Assembly: GCF_026168515.1 (NCBI RefSeq)
Contig: NZ_CP093443.1
Coordinates: forward strand, 2,046,001 to 2,110,000
Origin: Brevibacterium spongiae
Lineage (GTDB): Bacteria > Actinomycetota > Actinomycetes > Actinomycetales > Brevibacteriaceae
Direction: 5' to 3'
Length of the DNA: 64,000 nt
Shown in pieces: positions 60,438 to 64,000 of the stretch. Numbering within the stretch: the stretch's first letter is position 1; every line of letters starts with the position of its first letter. The notes under the pieces were generated by a model. The model had not been told where the DNA came from. It saw only the letters and a program-made list of their open reading frames with translations, and did no database searches. Made by a program: the position numbers and the translations under genes.

Positions 60438-61558
60438 CGATCCTCCTTCGGCCCAGTGGTCTCAGTGGTGGTGTGTCCTGTCGAGTCTGCGGCGGCTGGG
60501 CCGTCGCTCTCGGTCGCGCCTGCGGCAGCGTCTGTCGCGCTCGCGCCGGCGGCAGACGTTGCGGCGTCATCGGTGCGCAGGCGCTTCCCGGCTTCGCGGA
60601 CGACTCGGCGCAGCTTCTTTCCGTGTGCGGTGCGTGTGCCGATGGCCGCCTCGGTGACTTCGGGCTCCGTCCACGCGGCGACGTCCTCGGCAGCCGCGGT
60701 AGCCCCCTGCGGGCGCCTCTTCTTCTCCAGCGGAGCCACCCCTGCGGCCATCCTGCGGGCCATGATGAGGAAGCCCGTGTGGGCGATCATGCGATGGTCG
60801 GGGCGGACGGCGAGTCCGTCGGCGTGCCAGCCGCGGACCATGGCCTCCATGGATTCCGGTTCGGCGAACTTCCCCGAGGCGCGCAGTGCCTCGACGAAGC
60901 GGGAGAGCTGCGGGACCGTGGCGACGTAGGCGATGACGATGCCGCCGGGAGTCAGGGCTTCGCTGACCGCGTCGAGGGTGTTCCACGGAGTGAGCATGTC
61001 GAGGACCACGCGGTCGACGCTGTCGGCTGCGAACGTCTGCGGCAGAATGTCGGAGAGATCACCGACGGTGACCGACCAGTTCTCGGGTTCACCGTCGAAG
61101 AAGTCAGCGATATTGCCCGCAGCGATCGTCGCGAATTCCTCTCGCAGTTCGAAGGAGTGGACCGATCCGTTCGGGCCGACGGCGCGCAGCAGAGCCATCG
61201 ACAGTGCTCCGGAGCCGACGCCTGCCTCGACGACGACTGCGCCGGGGAAGATATCGCCGAGGGTGACGATGAGTCCCGAATCCTTCGGATAGACGACTGC
61301 GGCGCCGCGCGGCATCGAGAGCACGAAGTCCTCGTAGCGGGGACGGAAGACCTGAAACTCCACTCCCCCGGAGTTCGACACGATGATGCCCTCGGTTCGC
61401 CCGATGATGTCATCGTGGCTGATGAGTCCCTTGTTCGTGTGGAAGTGCTCGCCCGGGGCGAGCACGAAGGTGTGCATGCGCCCCTTGGGGTCGGTGAGCT
61501 GGACCTTTTCGCCGCGGTCGAGGACGCGGACGGGTCGGGTATGGAGTGGCTGAGTCAT
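60434..61558 (-). CDS. trmI: tRNA (adenine-58-N1)-methyltransferase TrmI
   Basis: A 374-residue tRNA m1A58 methyltransferase. An N-terminal beta-domain ([27 protein letters not shown]) precedes the class I SAM-binding fold: [31 protein letters not shown] and [29 protein letters not shown]. Residues 290-374 are a low-complexity Ala/Thr/Glu-rich tail not needed for the core. It directly precedes arc with a 4-nt overlap, a conserved actinobacterial pairing. TAGAGT 9 nt before the ATG may be the -10. Confidence 0.94.
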   Translation of the reverse strand: MTQPLHTRPVRVLDRGEKVQLTDPKGRMHTFVLAPGEHFHTNKGLISHDDIIGRTEGIIVSNSGGVEFQVFRPRYEDFVLSMPRGAAVVYPKDSGLIVTLGDIFPGAVVVEAGVGSGALSMALLRAVGPNGSVHSFELREEFATIAAGNIADFFDGEPENWSVTVGDLSDILPQTFAADSVDRVVLDMLTPWNTLDAVSEALTPGGIVIAYVATVPQLSRFVEALRASGKFAEPESMEAMVRGWHADGLAVRPDHRMIAHTGFLIMARRMAAGVAPLEKKRRPQGATAAAEDVAAWTEPEVTEAAIGTRTAHGKKLRRVVREAGKRLRTDDAATSAAGASATDAAAGATESDGPAAADSTGHTTTETTGPKEDR

Positions 61559-61603
61559 GATGTCACCACTCTACGCTGGTGAGGATTGCCTCACACAACC
61601 GGC

Positions 61604-62764
61604 TCAGGCGGCGAGAAGCTCGTCGAAGAACTCCTGCAGGTCGATGACGCCGACGAGCGTGTTCCCGTCCATGACCAGGCTGAACTGCGCCTTGGGCCGG
61701 TGGGTGAGCGATTCGAGCAGATGCGGGGCTGTGATGTCCTTGGGCACGCCGATCCAGCCGACGAGGGGGCGGGCGACCTCGCCTGCGGGGACGGCGTCGA
61801 GGTTTTCGGCGAGACGGCCGGCGGCAGCGTGCCGGTCGACCAGCCCATAGGGCAGTCCCTTCTGGTCGAGGACGACGATGAGGGTGCGTTCCTTGGCGTT
61901 GCCGAGTGTGTTCGCGTAGTCGAGGGTGTCGGCGAGGTCGGCATCCCAGGTGGCCGCGATGGCGGGCTGGATGACTTGGGAGAGGTCGTAGGTCTCCATC
62001 TTCCGCGCCCGTTTGGCGTGGGTGGCAGCGTCCCCGGCGGAGAACCACAACATGATCGCAATGAGCGACATCCAGGCCACGGTGAGCGGGGCCGGCCGTT
62101 CGCCGGCCAGCAGCGGGGTGATGACCGACCAGCCGATGAAGCCGATGGCGATGATGCGTCCGACCCAGCTGGCCACGATCGTGCCCAGGTACTGGGAGCC
62201 GGTGATGCGCCACATGATCGCCTGCAGCGCCCACCCGCCGTCGAGAGGGATGCCCGGCAGCAGGTTGATGGCGCCGAGGGCGACATTGGCGAAGGTGACC
62301 GCGATGAGCAGCAGCCATGGCACCGAGGTGGGGCTTGCCGCGCTCAGGCACCACCATCCCAGCAGGGCGAGGACGATGTTGACGATGGGGCCGACGATCG
62401 AGATCACGAAGCTCGTCATCGCGGCCTTGTCGCGCGGATTGTCCATCTGGGGTTCGAAGCGGGTGAAGCCGCCCCAGATGTTCAGCTCGATGGCGGCGAC
62501 CTTCTGACCGTAGAACTGCCCGGCCACGCCGTGAGCGAGTTCGTGGAGGAACACCGAGGCGAAGAGCAGCACCGCATAGGCGAACGCGACGAACCATGCG
62601 CCGATGCCCAGATCCGGTCGCACCTGGTTGAGCCACGGTGTGAAGAGGATCGTAATGACGATGGCGGCGAGGAACCACGACCACGCCAGAATCACCGGTG
62701 CGCCGAGGACGGTGCCAAGACGCAGACCCGATGAGGCACCGGGCTGGTGGTTTTTCGCGGCCAT
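61604..62764 (-). CDS. Site-2 protease (M50) family membrane protein with CBS pair
   Basis: A 386-residue membrane metalloprotease. The zinc motif HExxH is FLHELAHGVAG in helix 2-3, and the third ligand and partner residues are in INLLPGIPLDGGWALQAIMW. About six helices are followed by two CBS domains (about residues 250-386: VLDQKGLPYGLVDRHAA, SLVMDGNTLVGVIDLQEFF) that may sense adenine nucleotides. SpoIVFB-like family; regulated intramembrane proteolysis is expected, target unknown. It lies upstream of trmI-arc on the same strand. Confidence 0.92.
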   Translation of the reverse strand: MAAKNHQPGASSGLRLGTVLGAPVILAWSWFLAAIVITILFTPWLNQVRPDLGIGAWFVAFAYAVLLFASVFLHELAHGVAGQFYGQKVAAIELNIWGGFTRFEPQMDNPRDKAAMTSFVISIVGPIVNIVLALLGWWCLSAASPTSVPWLLLIAVTFANVALGAINLLPGIPLDGGWALQAIMWRITGSQYLGTIVASWVGRIIAIGFIGWSVITPLLAGERPAPLTVAWMSLIAIMLWFSAGDAATHAKRARKMETYDLSQVIQPAIAATWDADLADTLDYANTLGNAKERTLIVVLDQKGLPYGLVDRHAAAGRLAENLDAVPAGEVARPLVGWIGVPKDITAPHLLESLTHRPKAQFSLVMDGNTLVGVIDLQEFFDELLAA

Positions 62765-62879
62765 GGAAGGGATTCCTCCGGTCGATGTCGAGGTGAGCGG
62801 ACCACTGTGGGTCGGTAACTCAGCCTAACAGCGACACAGTGCCGGGCGCTGGTCGCCACGACGTGTCAGGGCGGGTCGT

Positions 62880-62885
62880 TACAGT
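62880..62885 (+). promoter_or_regulatory. -10 element of the RecB-like nuclease gene
   Basis: TACAGT followed by 6 nt and the ATG at 62892, a leaderless arrangement. Confidence 0.5.
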
Positions 62886-62891
62886 GGTGAT

Positions 62892-63701
62892 ATGGCCGAG
62901 CTCACCAGTCTCTCGCCCTCCCGGGCCAACGACTTCATCCAATGTCCTCTGAAGTTCCGCTTCCGCAGCATCGACAAGCTGCCGGAACCGCCCTCGCAGG
63001 CGGCCTTCCGCGGCACCGTCGTCCATTCCGTGCTCGAGAAGCTGTTCACCGCGCCGGCCGCGGAGCGCACCGCCGAACTGGCCCAGTCGATGCTCATGCC
63101 CGCCTGGGACGAACTCGTGGAGAAGGATCCGGAGGTGCTCGACATCTTCACCGCTGAATCGGAGAAGGAGACGTTCTTCACATCGGCGCGTCGCCTCATC
63201 GATTCCTATTTCGTCCTCGAGTTCCCCGAGCACCTCGAGCCCGAGGAGACGGAGAAGTACGTGCGCACGACGCTTGACAACGGGCTCGAGCTGCGCGGGT
63301 TCATCGATCGGGTCGATGTCGCCCCCGGTGGGGAGACCAGGCTCGTCGACTACAAGACGGGCAAGCAGCCGAAACCGCAGTACGGTCGGGAGGCGAAGTT
63401 CCAGATGGGCTTCTACGCCCTCGTCGTCTACCGGCTCTCGGGAGAGCTCGTCCACACGCTGCAGCTGATGTACCTCGGTTCGCGCAGCGTGCTCAAATCG
63501 CACCCGACGATGGCCGAGGTCGAGCAGACGGAGTTCGAGATCGATGCCATCTGGAAGGACATCATCGCCTCCGCCGAGGCGGATCGGTGGCGGCCGAAGA
63601 AGTCACCGCTGTGCAATTGGTGCACTTTCAAACCGCTGTGCCCGGCCTGGGGAAACACCGCCCCGCCGACCCCGGAGATCACGAAGATCGTCGGCGCCTG
63701 A
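62892..63701 (+). CDS. RecB/Cas4-type PD-(D/E)XK nuclease
   Basis: A 269-residue AddB/RecB-like nuclease (PDDEXK_1). SPSRANDFIQCPLKFRFRSI starts the fold with the first Cys; nuclease motifs FRGTVVHSVLEKLF, GFIDRVDV and RLVDYKTGKQP (Asp...Asp-x-Lys) follow, then the QMGFYALVV helix. The C-terminal CNWCTFKPLCPAWG completes a 4Fe-4S Cys set. Typical of the stand-alone actinobacterial nuclease linked to the proteasome region. It probably processes DNA ends. Confidence 0.93.
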   Translation: MAELTSLSPSRANDFIQCPLKFRFRSIDKLPEPPSQAAFRGTVVHSVLEKLFTAPAAERTAELAQSMLMPAWDELVEKDPEVLDIFTAESEKETFFTSARRLIDSYFVLEFPEHLEPEETEKYVRTTLDNGLELRGFIDRVDVAPGGETRLVDYKTGKQPKPQYGREAKFQMGFYALVVYRLSGELVHTLQLMYLGSRSVLKSHPTMAEVEQTEFEIDAIWKDIIASAEADRWRPKKSPLCNWCTFKPLCPAWGNTAPPTPEITKIVGA

Positions 63702-63716
63702 GGCGCCCGACCCGGT

Positions 63717-64000
63717 TCAGACGGAGCTGCGCTGGGCCAGCCGACGCAGATCCTCGACGGTGCGGCCCTCGAGGCTGTCCCACAGGATCCGGCCCGGTCG
63801 TGCTTCGAGGTCGACGAGATGCGGGATGCCCACGGCGATGGTCCCCGCCGCCTCGGCACTGGCCAGGCCCGGCTTCGAGTCCTCGAGTGCGACGCAATCG
63901 CCCGGGGCGAGGTCGAGCAGGGCGGCACCCTTGAGATAGGGCTCGGGATCGGGCTTGCCGGCGGAGACTTCGTCACCGGCGATGAGCCCTGCGAAGCTGC
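63717..64000 (-). CDS. HAD-superfamily hydrolase, C-terminal part only
   Basis: The last 94 codons of a minus-strand gene running off the right edge. AGDEVSAGKPDPEPYL carries the motif III Lys, and ALEDSKPGLASAEAAG carries the motif IV Asp of subfamily IA HAD phosphatases (beta-phosphoglucomutase/phosphoglycolate phosphatase-like). The nucleophile DxD motif is outside the window. Substrate unknown. Confidence 0.85.
   Translation of the reverse strand, partial: SFAGLIAGDEVSAGKPDPEPYLKGAALLDLAPGDCVALEDSKPGLASAEAAGTIAVGIPHLVDLEARPGRILWDSLEGRTVEDLRRLAQRSSV

Noticed and set aside
59070..60929. 619-codon plus-strand frame opposite arc and trmI
   Set aside because: Spans two well-supported minus-strand genes and has no recognisable domain.

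Overview
This 64 kb window is a high-GC actinobacterial chromosome segment (about 65% GC in most genes). Its gene content points to the Micrococcales and most resembles Brevibacterium: a complete Pup-proteasome locus, RbpA, an FtsR-type MerR regulator, SecA2, an Rpf-like secreted protein and polyprenol-phosphomannose synthase. The genus is an inference from gene content and order, not a search result.

Region by region: (1) 1-9.5 kb holds the end of a DEDD exonuclease gene, a membrane protein, a serine hydrolase, an acyltransferase, ftsR, a ParA-type ATPase, pyruvate carboxylase overlapping a peptide deformylase, and a 3-hydroxyacyl-CoA dehydrogenase. (2) 9.6-14 kb holds an aspartate-type aminotransferase, a methyltransferase, Hsp20 behind a near-perfect HAIR operator, an AEC transporter and ferritin. 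(3) 14.2-18.6 kb is a four-gene minus-strand operon: two unusual integral membrane proteins (one DUF5058), an M20 amidohydrolase and an amidase, behind two palindromic operators. It looks like a self-contained uptake and hydrolysis pathway. (4) 18.7-30 kb is accessory: small hotdog and DUF proteins, an Rpf-like protein, a UvrA-like ATPase with a VOC protein, an amine oxidase/permease/AraC catabolic operon, and an SDR divergent from a WYL regulator across a 25-bp inverted repeat. (5) 30-32.7 kb holds an RlpA-like DPBB protein, a glycerophosphodiester phosphodiesterase and RbpA. (6) 32.7-38.7 kb is an insertion-sequence graveyard: an IS110 gene cut by an ISL3 element, itself cut by a decayed IS1634-like element. 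Beyond it lie an IstB remnant, an AT-richer CtaG-like gene and about 0.8 kb of unreadable DNA. (7) 38.8-48.8 kb returns to core genes: Ppm1, an amidohydrolase-like protein without metal ligands, a fused 5'-3'/3'-5' exonuclease, SecA2, the Mtr4-like helicase HelY and TatC/TatA. (8) 48.9-62.8 kb is the Pup-proteasome neighbourhood (pafC, pafB, two FKBP proteins, pafA, prcA, prcB, pup, dop, arc, trmI, a site-2 protease), followed by a RecB-like nuclease and a HAD hydrolase running off the end.

The most useful leads are the DUF5058 operon and its operators, the exonuclease fusion, the missing proteasome-docking tail on ARC, the shared GTTAY-N6-GTTAY repeats ahead of two secreted cell-wall proteins, a 63-nt structured element between ftsR and parA, and at least seven genes whose -10 hexamer sits 6-8 nt before the start codon, which implies leaderless mRNAs. 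No tRNA, rRNA or CRISPR array was seen.
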